Positions 26,946 through 35,179 of a stretch of 64,000 nt of DNA are shown one piece after another. Both the position numbers and the translations under genes were made by a program. Source of the DNA: Capsulimonadaceae bacterium (GTDB lineage Bacteria > Armatimonadota > Armatimonadia > Armatimonadales > Capsulimonadaceae); the NCBI GenBank assembly GCA_031292625.1, contig JARLGU010000012.1, positions 186,001 through 250,000 on the forward strand, written 5' to 3'. The notes under the pieces are model-generated. The model was not told where the DNA came from, ran no database searches, and was given only the letters and a program-made list of their open reading frames with translations. Each line of letters opens with the position of its first letter. Positions within the stretch are counted from its first letter, which is position 1.

Positions 26946-28421
26946 ATGAATATATACCATCGACATATTGGGTTGGTCTTCTGGACATTGACCCTTCCTA
27001 TCTTCCTTCTATCGTCGACGGCGCGCGCCCAGGCGCCGCTGCCGTTCGACCGGCCGGCGCTTTCGACCCTGCGAAAGTCGCAGCACAAGGTCTTTGCGCA
27101 TTACTTTACGCCGTTTCCGATCTCGATCGACAACCGGGACCCGGAAAACGACTACTACGCCAAGGGGTATCTCGACCCGCATGGCGAACGCGACAAATGG
27201 CTCGCGCACGGCGGGTTTCTCCGCGAGCGTCCATTGCCGCGCGCCCCGCTGACCGACCCTGAGTGGACCAAGAGAGACATCGAAACCGATGTCCGGCGTG
27301 CCGTTGAAATGGGCATCGATGGATTTACCGTCGACCTGATGGGCGAGCCCAGCGAGCGCAATGGAGGTTGGCGGCGGACGATCGAGTTGATCGAAGCAGC
27401 TCAGCGAGTCGATCCAGACTTTAAGATCGTACCGATGCCCGATCTTACGGCCGGCTACAGCCATGCGACCACCTATCTTACCGACGCGATTACGGCGCTT
27501 AGCAAATATCCGAACGTCTACCGGCTCCCGGATGGCCGAATGGTCGTGTCGCCGTACTGCGCGCATATCGAACCGCCTGCCTGGTGGGCGCAATGGCTCG
27601 ACCAGATGAAGGCGCAGGGCGTTTCCGTCGCTCTCGTGCCGCTCTTCCAGGGTTATGGACGTTATCTGAAGGACTACGCTCCCGTGAGCATCGGCGCATC
27701 CGATTGGGGAACGCGCGGTCCGACGGCCAACAAGGGTTACTTCGGCGCGGCCAAACTCGCGCATGAAAGCAAGCTCCTCTGGATGGCCCCCGTCGCTCCG
27801 CAGGACTACCGCCCGAAGGACTTACTTACATGGGAAGGGAAGGGTAGCGAAGGCTTCCGGCAAAGCTGGACGGACGCAATCGATGGCGGGGCCGATTGGG
27901 TGCAACTGATCACTTGGAACGACTATTCCGAATCGAGCGAAGTCTCGCCGTCCACCGGAACGCAATGGTCCTTCTATGATCTCTGTGCATACTACACGGC
28001 TTGGTTTAAGAGCGGCAAACAGCCTAAAATAACCCGAGACGTTTTGTATTACTTCCACCGCGTGGAGTCCGTCGACGCGCCTTTCGACGCTGACAAGCAG
28101 ATGCACAAGACGAATTTGGCCAGCGGGGCGGATCCGCTCATCGACGAAATCGAGGTTCTGGCGTTTTTAACCAAGCCCGGCGTCCTTGAGACAGACATTG
28201 CCGGGAAGCGCTACACAATGGACGCGCCGGCCGGGATCACGTCGTTCCACGCGCCGCTCGCGACCGGGACGCCGCGCTTCAAACTGCTGCGCAAGGGGAA
28301 GAGCGTCATCGATTTCCCGAGCGCCTTCCCGGTTGTGGACAAGTTGCCGTACCAGGATCTGCTCTATCGCGGGGGCAGCAGCAGCCGCCCGCCCGTCGAT
28401 CTTGTCCAGACGGCTCATTAG
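26946..28421 (+). CDS. GH71 family glycoside hydrolase (alpha-1,3-glucanase type)
   Basis: 491 residues with a signal peptide ending STARAQ. GH71 features: VFAHYFTPFPIS near residue 57, GIDGFTVDLMGEPS near 123, and ITWNDYSESSEVSPSTG near 320, which carries family-conserved acidic residues. A C-terminal module of ~110 residues may bind carbohydrate. It is predicted to hydrolyse alpha-1,3-glucan or a related polymer outside the cytoplasm. It is the last gene of the LacI-DUF1559-lipoprotein-esterase operon, 63 bp after the esterase. No strong ribosome site is seen at the ATG. Confidence 0.82.
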   Translation: MNIYHRHIGLVFWTLTLPIFLLSSTARAQAPLPFDRPALSTLRKSQHKVFAHYFTPFPISIDNRDPENDYYAKGYLDPHGERDKWLAHGGFLRERPLPRAPLTDPEWTKRDIETDVRRAVEMGIDGFTVDLMGEPSERNGGWRRTIELIEAAQRVDPDFKIVPMPDLTAGYSHATTYLTDAITALSKYPNVYRLPDGRMVVSPYCAHIEPPAWWAQWLDQMKAQGVSVALVPLFQGYGRYLKDYAPVSIGASDWGTRGPTANKGYFGAAKLAHESKLLWMAPVAPQDYRPKDLLTWEGKGSEGFRQSWTDAIDGGADWVQLITWNDYSESSEVSPSTGTQWSFYDLCAYYTAWFKSGKQPKITRDVLYYFHRVESVDAPFDADKQMHKTNLASGADPLIDEIEVLAFLTKPGVLETDIAGKRYTMDAPAGITSFHAPLATGTPRFKLLRKGKSVIDFPSAFPVVDKLPYQDLLYRGGSSSRPPVDLVQTAH

Positions 28422-28512
28422 TTGAAGCGGAACGCGCTGCTTGCGGCGGTCAAGTCCCTTCCGGGCGGAGTTGCGCGCTCGATGGCCGCTCACCGACTGA
28501 CCGGTCCATATC

Positions 28513-30246
28513 CTACGCCTCGTAGATTGAGGCGACGCCGGTTGTGTGGGCGATCGAGTACTGCAGCTTGGGGACTTCCTGGGCAGGGTCCCAATCCGCC
28601 ATGTAGTCGTTGGTGACGACGTATCCGCCGAGGCGCTTGGCTTCGCGCAGCAGGTGTTCGTCGGCGTCCGTGCCGCTGATTGCGAGGCTGATTTCGCCGT
28701 CGGCGATCATTCGGCGAGCGGTCTGCGGATCATCGACGACATGGGGCAGATTTGCGTCGGCAATCATGTAGATTGGGAAGTGGCCTCGAAGCCGCAGTGC
28801 GCGCCGGACGGCAAGAATGTGGCTCATGCGAGGCTTCGGATTCGATAACATTTCTTGTCCATGCCATGCGACATTGCTCGCATCGACCAATACAGGGCCT
28901 GCAATCGATTTCCGCGTCAGCAACCGGTAGTAGCTGTCGTCGCCGCTGGCCGCTTCAATCGCCTCCGCCACCCGTTTGCGGTCGGCGTCGCTTGTCGATG
29001 CCAACGCTTTGCGCAGCGCGTGGAACGCCTTCGCATCGTGACCGTCCAGCCACGCGACGATTGCTCGTCCGCTGGCGGTTCGGCCCAGGTCGGGAGGGAG
29101 CCTGAGCGGCAGCGCCTCTTCCGCGCGCGCCGCGCCGCGTTCGGGCTCATGGAACAGCGCCGCTTTCAGGTCACCCTGCGCGTGCTCGCTGATCTGGCGA
29201 TGCAATGCCGGGTTTGACGCCCGAACGTGGTCGAATGCCGGACGGATCTCCGGCGGATCGATTCCGGCCTGCGCTAGGGCCGCGAAATATTCGTGGGCCG
29301 CGCGCGGGTCAGGGGCAACTTCGAATAACTTTGAGAGCGTTCGGGCCGCCGGTTCGTACGATCCCGCTCGCACCTGGATAGTCAGCAGCGATCGTCGCGC
29401 AACGGCGGACGCTTTTGCATCGCCTGCCTTTTGCGCCGCATCCGCCTGAATCTCAAGCGCGTCGACGTTCTCAGGCGAATGGCGCAGCACTTCGGATGCG
29501 ATCTGGCGGCCAATTGAGTTGTTCGGCTTTTCCACGAGGCGGCGGACCGCATCGATAAATGCCGCTTCATTATTCGCCGTGTCCGAATGGTCTTCCGAGG
29601 CCGATCGGCTTACGGTCTCGTTCTCTCCGGAGGTCTGGCGATTCGGAAGCGACGCTTGCGTCGCCACCAGCTTACGGAGTTCGGCATTCGTAACTTCAGC
29701 TCTGCGCAGCTTTCGCTCCAGGCGATCGACCTTTCGGTCGATGGCTTCCAGATCGCGCAGGGCATCGGCCTTGGCGACTCCCGCCGCAAGCGCCTCGATT
29801 CGCGCTTGGGCGAGTTCGGCCTCGGCGGCTCTGCGTCGCTCGACTTCCTCGTCGCGTTCTTTCTTGAGGCGGTCTCGCTCTATACGATAAGGCTGTCTCG
29901 CACGATCCTCGGCGGCTTCGAGATTGCGCGGGCTGTCCGGCGGCTGATCGCGGTGTACGGGAGGCAATCGGAGCGGCGGAGGAGCCTGCTGGGCCTGCGC
30001 GGCGATCTCGCGCAACTTGGCGGCAAAAAGGGGGTTGCGCGTGGCTTCTTCTGCGAGGCGGCGTCGCACCATCGGGTTTGCGTATCCGTTGCTGTCCACT
30101 CGAAACCCCGCGAACGATAGCGCGGTCAGCATGGCGAACTCAGGATCCTTGAGCAGCGGAGCGATGCTGGCAAAACGCGCGGCTGCAAGCAGGCTGTGAG
30201 CCTCCTTGAGCGAGAGCGATATCGTTTCTAGGTCTTCCTTGGCCAT
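28513..30246 (-). CDS. Coiled-coil protein with C-terminal NYN/PIN-like nuclease domain
   Basis: 577 residues. Residues ~100-190 form a long charged coiled coil (EERRRAAEAELAQAR-type pattern). Residues ~220-390 are helical and repeat-like. Residues ~435-577 look like a Zc3h12a-type NYN/PIN RNase domain: VLVDASNVAWHG supplies the first acidic residue, IYMIADANLP the next, and GTDADEHLLREAKRLGG and VVTNDYMADW complete the acidic set. A metal-dependent RNase acting in the cytoplasm is likely. It overlaps nothing and ends 92 bp from the convergent GH71 gene. It begins 25 bp after the rlmN stop and may be co-transcribed with rlmN, linking it to RNA metabolism. Confidence 0.65.
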   Translation of the reverse strand: MAKEDLETISLSLKEAHSLLAAARFASIAPLLKDPEFAMLTALSFAGFRVDSNGYANPMVRRRLAEEATRNPLFAAKLREIAAQAQQAPPPLRLPPVHRDQPPDSPRNLEAAEDRARQPYRIERDRLKKERDEEVERRRAAEAELAQARIEALAAGVAKADALRDLEAIDRKVDRLERKLRRAEVTNAELRKLVATQASLPNRQTSGENETVSRSASEDHSDTANNEAAFIDAVRRLVEKPNNSIGRQIASEVLRHSPENVDALEIQADAAQKAGDAKASAVARRSLLTIQVRAGSYEPAARTLSKLFEVAPDPRAAHEYFAALAQAGIDPPEIRPAFDHVRASNPALHRQISEHAQGDLKAALFHEPERGAARAEEALPLRLPPDLGRTASGRAIVAWLDGHDAKAFHALRKALASTSDADRKRVAEAIEAASGDDSYYRLLTRKSIAGPVLVDASNVAWHGQEMLSNPKPRMSHILAVRRALRLRGHFPIYMIADANLPHVVDDPQTARRMIADGEISLAISGTDADEHLLREAKRLGGYVVTNDYMADWDPAQEVPKLQYSIAHTTGVASIYEA

Positions 30247-30270
30247 GGTTGTTAGGGCTTGCCGAGTGTA

Positions 30271-31353
30271 TTAGGCGACGTTAAGCTTTCTTGCGCCGGC
30301 TGGCGGGCGGTACGCTTCCGTCACCAGTTGTCCACACGCGGCGGCGATTTGCTGTCCGCGCTCTTTACGCTGGGTCACCGTGACGCCGGCGTCCTCGAGG
30401 ATCTTGCGGAACTGTTGAACGCGCGCGGTCTCGGGACGCTGAAAACTCTGACCGACGGATGTCGGGTTGTAGGGAATGAGATTGACCGCGCCTGGGAACC
30501 TCTTTAATAGAGCCGCCAGCTGCCGGGCTTCTTCAGGGTTGTCATTCACGCCGCGCAGCAAAATGTACTCGAACGTCACCCGCCGTCCGGTCTTATCGAA
30601 ATACGATTTGCATGTGGTAAGCAGGCGGTCGATCGTGTAGGTGCGGTGGATCGGCACGATTTTTCGCCGCAACTCGTCGGTCGGAGCGTGCAGCGACACG
30701 GCCAGCGTCAGTTGCAGCTTTTCGTTTGCGAGCTTCTCGATGCCCTGCAAAACACCGACCGTCGAGAGCGTAATATGTCGCATCGAAAGCCCAATTTCGC
30801 CGGTGAGGATGTGGATGGAGCGCAGAACGTTGTCGAGATTAAGCATCGGCTCGCCCATGCCCATGTAAACGGCATGCGTAATCCGCCGCGGCGACTGGGA
30901 TTGCAGCGCCAGAAACTGAGCGACGATTTCGCCGGCATCGAGATTGCGTCCAAGTCCCTGAGTTCCCGTTGCGCAAAAGGCGCACGCCATCGGACAGCCA
31001 GCCTGGCACGATAGGCATGTGGACACGCGCTGAGTATCGGGCATCAGCACGGCTTCGACGCGCGGGCCATCGTGCAGCGGAACGGCGATTTTGATCGTTC
31101 CGTCGCGAGGGTCGGACTGTGTCACCGGTTCGCCAAGGGAGCCGATCGAAAAGAGGGCGGTCAGATCGTTGCGCAGGGCAAGCGGCAGGTCTGTCATCGC
31201 GGCAAATGTCGCCTGCGCGCCGCCGCCGAGATTGGGGAGAATGCGCCGGTAGATCCACTCGGCAATCTGCGCGCCCCGATAGGCCGGCGCACCGGCGTGT
31301 TCGGCGACAAGCGCTTTAATCTCTTCCGTTGTCCTGCCAAGCAGCTCGATCAT
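30271..31353 (-). CDS. rlmN: 23S rRNA (adenine2503-C2)-methyltransferase, radical SAM
   Basis: 360 residues from ATG 31353. The radical-SAM cluster motif is AGCPMACAFCATG (C-X3-C-X2-C), preceded by the family's STCLSCQ. YMGMGEPMLNLDNV is the GGEP-type SAM contact, and a late VNDNPEEARQLA region matches RlmN. It methylates A2503 of 23S rRNA and A37 of some tRNAs, affecting ribosome accuracy. Length is normal. A TATACT -10 box lies just upstream, so the transcript leader would be very short; a frame to 31386 exists but crosses that box. Confidence 0.92.
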   Translation of the reverse strand: MIELLGRTTEEIKALVAEHAGAPAYRGAQIAEWIYRRILPNLGGGAQATFAAMTDLPLALRNDLTALFSIGSLGEPVTQSDPRDGTIKIAVPLHDGPRVEAVLMPDTQRVSTCLSCQAGCPMACAFCATGTQGLGRNLDAGEIVAQFLALQSQSPRRITHAVYMGMGEPMLNLDNVLRSIHILTGEIGLSMRHITLSTVGVLQGIEKLANEKLQLTLAVSLHAPTDELRRKIVPIHRTYTIDRLLTTCKSYFDKTGRRVTFEYILLRGVNDNPEEARQLAALLKRFPGAVNLIPYNPTSVGQSFQRPETARVQQFRKILEDAGVTVTQRKERGQQIAAACGQLVTEAYRPPAGARKLNVA

Positions 31354-31451
31354 AGATTGAGCTAGTATACCCGGCGGCCGGTACACGCGGCTGGCGCGGT
31401 TGCAATCCCATCGCTTGTTGGCCGAAGAGAGGGCGGGGGCGCGGTCGCCGG

Positions 31452-32087
31452 TTAGTCGAGGCGGACGATGCTGCGGCGAACCGCGATCGTAACGGCGTGC
31501 GTGCGGTCGCTCGCTTGCAGCTTGGCAAAGATGTTCTTGATGTGCGCCTTAACCGTTCCTTCGCTAATGCCCAGAATATCGGCGATCGCCTGATTGGTTT
31601 TGCCGGCCGCGATTTGCTGGAGCACCTCCTGCTCGCGCAGGGTGAGTTCGGGACCGGCGACCCGGTCGGCGAGCTTGGAGAGGACGTTCGCTTTCAGGAA
31701 TTTTTTGCCGCTGGCGACCGTGGTGATTGCTTCAACAAGATCGTCGACGACGCCGTCCTTGAGAACGTAACCTTGCGCGCCGGACCGCAGAGCGCGGTAG
31801 ACGTCTTCGTCGCCGTCGTAGCTCGTCAAGACGATTACACGCGCCGTTGAATCCATGGCGCGGATTGCGACGAGCGCCTCAATGCCGTCCATCTCCGGCA
31901 TGCGGAGGTCCAAAAGAGTTACATCGGGCGAATGCTTTTCGTAAAGCGATACCGCTTCCCGTCCGTTACATGCTTCGGCGACGACGGTCATATCTTGCCG
32001 GTGGTGGACAAACGACTTTATCCCGGTCCGGACCACAGGGTGATCATCGGCAATTAAGATGCGCAGAGGATTAGTTGGTTGGTCCAC
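31452..32087 (-). CDS. NarL/FixJ-family response regulator
   Basis: 211 residues. Receiver domain 1-125 with the acidic pair DDH near residue 14, phospho-acceptor Asp in VTLLDLRMPEMDG near 59, and Lys in YVLKDG near 109. LuxR-type helix-turn-helix ~145-205 (LTLREQEVLQQIAAGKTNQAIA). It begins 21 bp after the stop of the histidine kinase gene, so the two form an operon and almost certainly a cognate pair. The target genes cannot be told from this window. Confidence 0.92.
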   Translation of the reverse strand: MDQPTNPLRILIADDHPVVRTGIKSFVHHRQDMTVVAEACNGREAVSLYEKHSPDVTLLDLRMPEMDGIEALVAIRAMDSTARVIVLTSYDGDEDVYRALRSGAQGYVLKDGVVDDLVEAITTVASGKKFLKANVLSKLADRVAGPELTLREQEVLQQIAAGKTNQAIADILGISEGTVKAHIKNIFAKLQASDRTHAVTIAVRRSIVRLD

Positions 32088-32108
32088 GGTAGGTTGGCGC
32101 CCATTCGA

Positions 32109-33776
32109 TTAGTGAAATGCTTCCAAGCGAACGATGGTTCCTTTGCCGGGAGCGCTGTCGATTGTCAGCGATGCGCCGATCGCGGCCGCTCTCTCATGCA
32201 AACCGATTAGCCCCGCGCCTCCTTGCGGTCTCAATTGCCCTGCGTCGAACCCTCTTCCATCATCGCTGACGACGATCGCGACACGGTCGGAAAGGTACCA
32301 AAGCTCGATGGAAATCTCGCTCGCCTGGGCGTGCCTGATCGCGTTCGTCAGGGCTTCCTGTCCGAGACGCCAAAGGCATTGCTCGGATGCGGAGCTAAGC
32401 CGCCTCGGGTGTCCCGCGACCGAGAGCTTGATTGGCGGGGATGACTTTGTCGTCATCTGATTGATTAGACGTGTGAAGGCGGAAACAAGGCCACCTTCGT
32501 CGAGCGTCGAATTGCGGAGCGACCAGACGCACCGGCGCGCCTCATCGAGGGAAGAGCGTATTAGCTCGGACACACGATCCAGCGCCTGCAGGGTGGCTTC
32601 CCGATCGTCGTCCAGCGTGCGGCGTCCGTTAGCGAGGTGCATCAGCGCGCCGCAGAGGCTTTGCGACATTGTGTCGTGCAGCTCGCGAGCAAGGCGGCTT
32701 CGTTCCTCGTGGACCGCGCAGTGGACCGCCAGATCGGAGTGGCGAATGAGCAGGGCCGCGGTAGCCAGACGCCTCACGATCGTCAGTGCAATCTGCACGA
32801 CGTCGACTTTCATCCGCGCCTCCGTCGAAAAACCGAAAATGGCAAGGCCCACCATGCTTTGACCAGCCAGGACAGGAAGGGCGGCGCAAGCTTCGGCGCC
32901 CGAGCTCTTGAGCCAGCGACGGAGCCGGGCTCCCGCGGGAGCGGCAAGCAGCGAGCTCTCCATGATGTTGGGGATCTCGACGATCTCTCCGCGGCTGAGC
33001 GCTCTTCGCAGCGGCGTCATCTCATCTGGAAACGGTAGACCGGCGCAAACATCCGTCGTCGCGGAATCGGCGTCGACGAAGGTTGCTGTTAAGAACTGCT
33101 CGCCGAGCCAGATTGCCCCCGTCGCCGCTCCCATAAATTCGGCGGACGTCTCCAGGAACTGATAGAGGTCCGGACTGTTCGCGTTGGATGAAGAAAGCGC
33201 ATCGAGGGATTCTGCGACGAATTGTGAGAGGCTCGCTTCGCAACGGTGCGCCGCGCTGCCGACGATTGTGCCTTCAATCGCTTCCAGCTGGCCGTCCATT
33301 CCGATGACGGGTTGCGTGCATGCGATAAGCTTGCGGTTGACGTCGCCGCTCACGCAAAACGCCACGCCGGTTGCGACTCCCTGGGTTGCGGTTTTGAGTA
33401 TCGCGCGAACGAGTAGTGCTCGATCGCGCTTCGCGACCCGGCCGAGAGCCTCGATGGGGCGAGGCGATGCAGCGGCGTCGTCCATTCCGAGCAGCGCATA
33501 AAGCGATGCCGACCAGGTTACCTCATCGGAGCGCAAGTCCCAGCGCCACTTGCCGGCCGGCGCGGTCTCCGCATCCGCGATTGAGGCGTCGCGGGATGCC
33601 CCGGCGAGCCGGCGGCGGCGTTTTTCGACGAGCGTGCCCGGCATTCCCGGCGGCTTTGCGGACTGCGGGTCGGTTTCGCGATTCGCGCACCTGCCGGGCG
33701 CATGCGGGTCGTCCGGCAGGTCCGGGCATGTCTGCTCGTTAGTATTATGCGGTGGTTGTTCCATTAACGCATGCAT
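32109..33776 (-). CDS. NarL-type sensor histidine kinase with GAF-like sensor
   Basis: 555 residues. Residues ~60-170 look like a PAS domain (WSASLYALLGMDDAAAS), ~190-340 a GAF domain, and ~355-555 a HisKA_3 dimerisation region plus HATPase. The phosphorylated His is in ERSRLARELHDTMSQSL. ATPase boxes are EALTNAIRHA (N box), VSDDGRGFD and GGAGLIGLHERAAAIG. No membrane helix is seen, so it probably senses an intracellular ligand, gas or redox state. It precedes the response regulator gene in one operon. ATG 33776 has GAGG eleven bases upstream; ATG 33764 is an alternative. Confidence 0.9.
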   Translation of the reverse strand: MHALMEQPPHNTNEQTCPDLPDDPHAPGRCANRETDPQSAKPPGMPGTLVEKRRRRLAGASRDASIADAETAPAGKWRWDLRSDEVTWSASLYALLGMDDAAASPRPIEALGRVAKRDRALLVRAILKTATQGVATGVAFCVSGDVNRKLIACTQPVIGMDGQLEAIEGTIVGSAAHRCEASLSQFVAESLDALSSSNANSPDLYQFLETSAEFMGAATGAIWLGEQFLTATFVDADSATTDVCAGLPFPDEMTPLRRALSRGEIVEIPNIMESSLLAAPAGARLRRWLKSSGAEACAALPVLAGQSMVGLAIFGFSTEARMKVDVVQIALTIVRRLATAALLIRHSDLAVHCAVHEERSRLARELHDTMSQSLCGALMHLANGRRTLDDDREATLQALDRVSELIRSSLDEARRCVWSLRNSTLDEGGLVSAFTRLINQMTTKSSPPIKLSVAGHPRRLSSASEQCLWRLGQEALTNAIRHAQASEISIELWYLSDRVAIVVSDDGRGFDAGQLRPQGGAGLIGLHERAAAIGASLTIDSAPGKGTIVRLEAFH

Positions 33777-33888
33777 GAGTGCTGCAACCTCTGGACGCTT
33801 CTATTGCGTCTATTAATATACTGCGGCCTCCAGGCTCGGACTCTGTCGTCGCGGCCATTGAAGAGCCCCTTCCGGAAATCGCGTGCTC

Positions 33889-34146
33889 AGAGCGCGTGTA
33901 ATAAGACTGGCGTATTGCGAAATAGATTCAGGACGGCTCGTGCGGCCGGGGCAATTGTTGCCCGCGCTTCGTTCACGGCGGTGATCCACGACGCGTCGTC
34001 AACACGCTTACGGCCATTTGCCGCGAGCATCCGATCCCAGCCTACATCGTAAAGCCGTGAAACGGCTGCGTCGGCTATTTTTCAAAAACGGCCACGGCGG
34101 CCGCAGAGCGTCTTACAAGACCTTTCGATTTTCTTACATACGCTCT
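33889..34146. repeat. Dispersed intergenic repeat, copy 2
   Basis: 258 bases. Left end AGAGCGCGTGTAATAAG and right end TTACATACGCTCT form imperfect terminal inverted repeats. The interior shares GATTCAGGACGGCTCGTGC and CGTCGTCAACACGC with the other copies, and it contains the TTTTTCAAAAA/CGGCC hairpin block at 34078-34105. Confidence 0.78.
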
Positions 34147-34672
34147 CCGTCAATCCATTGCCATCGGCCGCTGACCCCGACGGGTTGGCGGCGCGGAAAC
34201 TCCCCGGCTCATTGGCGGACGAGTTCAGACGGTGATTTCGCGTAAGCGCGCTATTTCCTCGCGCATTCCCGGACAGAAACATCGGTTGAGTCAATTGAGT
34301 TCGCAACCGGATGCGACGACAATTGCGTGTCGGTCTCGACCAAAAGATACAGTTTCCGGTAAGCCACGTGCAAGTTCTTGTTAGTATATTCGAGAATCCA
34401 GTACTCACAGTCAGAAATCATTCAATCCTAGCAAACGAGTGCACCGATAGCCGCATACCCCCGACGATTCTTTTGGTGTACGTATGGCTATGCGCTTGCC
34501 AGGCTAGGATTAGTTCTTACCGCAAGACAAGCAATCGCAAACATGCCCTGCCGGCCGCTTCCGGGAAAGTCGCCACCGGTCCGGTTGGCGGTCGCGTAAA
34601 TGCGCCCATTGCAGCAAAACACAGCGTACGATATCAATAGGATTAATAATCTTGCAATCCTGGTAAATCTAT

Positions 34673-34934
34673 CTAAGTGTGTGCAATAAACGGGCATATT
34701 GCGCGAAAGATTCAGGACGGCTCGTGCCGCCGGGGCAATCTTTTGCCCGCGCCTCGTTCACGGCGGTGATTTACGATGCTTCGTCAACACGCGTACGGCC
34801 TTTTGCCGCCAGCGTCCGATCCCAGCGCACATCGTGAAGCAGAGAAACAGCTGTGACGGCCCTTTTTCAAAAACGGCCACGGCGGCCGGGGAGCCGTCTT
34901 ACAAAGCCTTTCGATCTTTTACACACGCTCTAAG
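34673..34934. repeat. Dispersed intergenic repeat, copy 3
   Basis: 262 bases. Ends CTAAGTGTGTGCAATAA and TTTTACACACGCTCTAAG are imperfect inverted repeats. It is the most complete copy, with the CTTTTTCAAAAAC hairpin block at 34858-34878. It lies 245 bases upstream of the first exopolysaccharide gene. Confidence 0.78.
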
Positions 34935-35179
34935 ATTGGCGGCCGGCGAGGCACGACCAATTATGGGGACAGTATTCATGCGGTAGGTTCGTCCCGATTA
35001 ATACCAACTGAATCCGGGCGCATCCCTCTTTCGAGGGATCTCCGTCTCTCCCTCCGGGGCCATCGCCATCTATGCGCGGCGACGGGAAAGATTATATGCC
35101 AAATGATGAATAGCGCGGCCCCCGGTACGCATGCCACAATTTGCACACTGGATTATAAGCCAGGGAAAGGCTACTCGAA

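Larger units (their letters stand above)
33777..35179. other. 1.4-kb gene-free junction with two dispersed repeats
   Basis: Lies between the divergent two-component operon and the exopolysaccharide locus. It holds repeat copies at 33889-34146 and 34673-34934. The 525 bases between them are more AT-rich than the neighbouring genes and have no recognisable coding frame. A TATAAG box at 35154-35159 is a weak promoter candidate for the downstream locus; no good -35 was found. Confidence 0.6.

Noticed and set aside
34311-34640. Possible small gene between repeat copies 2 and 3
   Set aside because: No ribosome site, no recognisable domain, and the surrounding sequence is AT-rich intergenic DNA.
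34950-35000. ATTATGGGGACAGTATTCAT resembling IS200/REP-associated ends
   Set aside because: Only one copy is seen and no transposase is nearby; a chance resemblance cannot be excluded.
35131-35159. Promoter for the exopolysaccharide locus at the TATAAG box
   Set aside because: No acceptable -35 at 16-18 bases, so it is mentioned only as a weak candidate in the junction entry.
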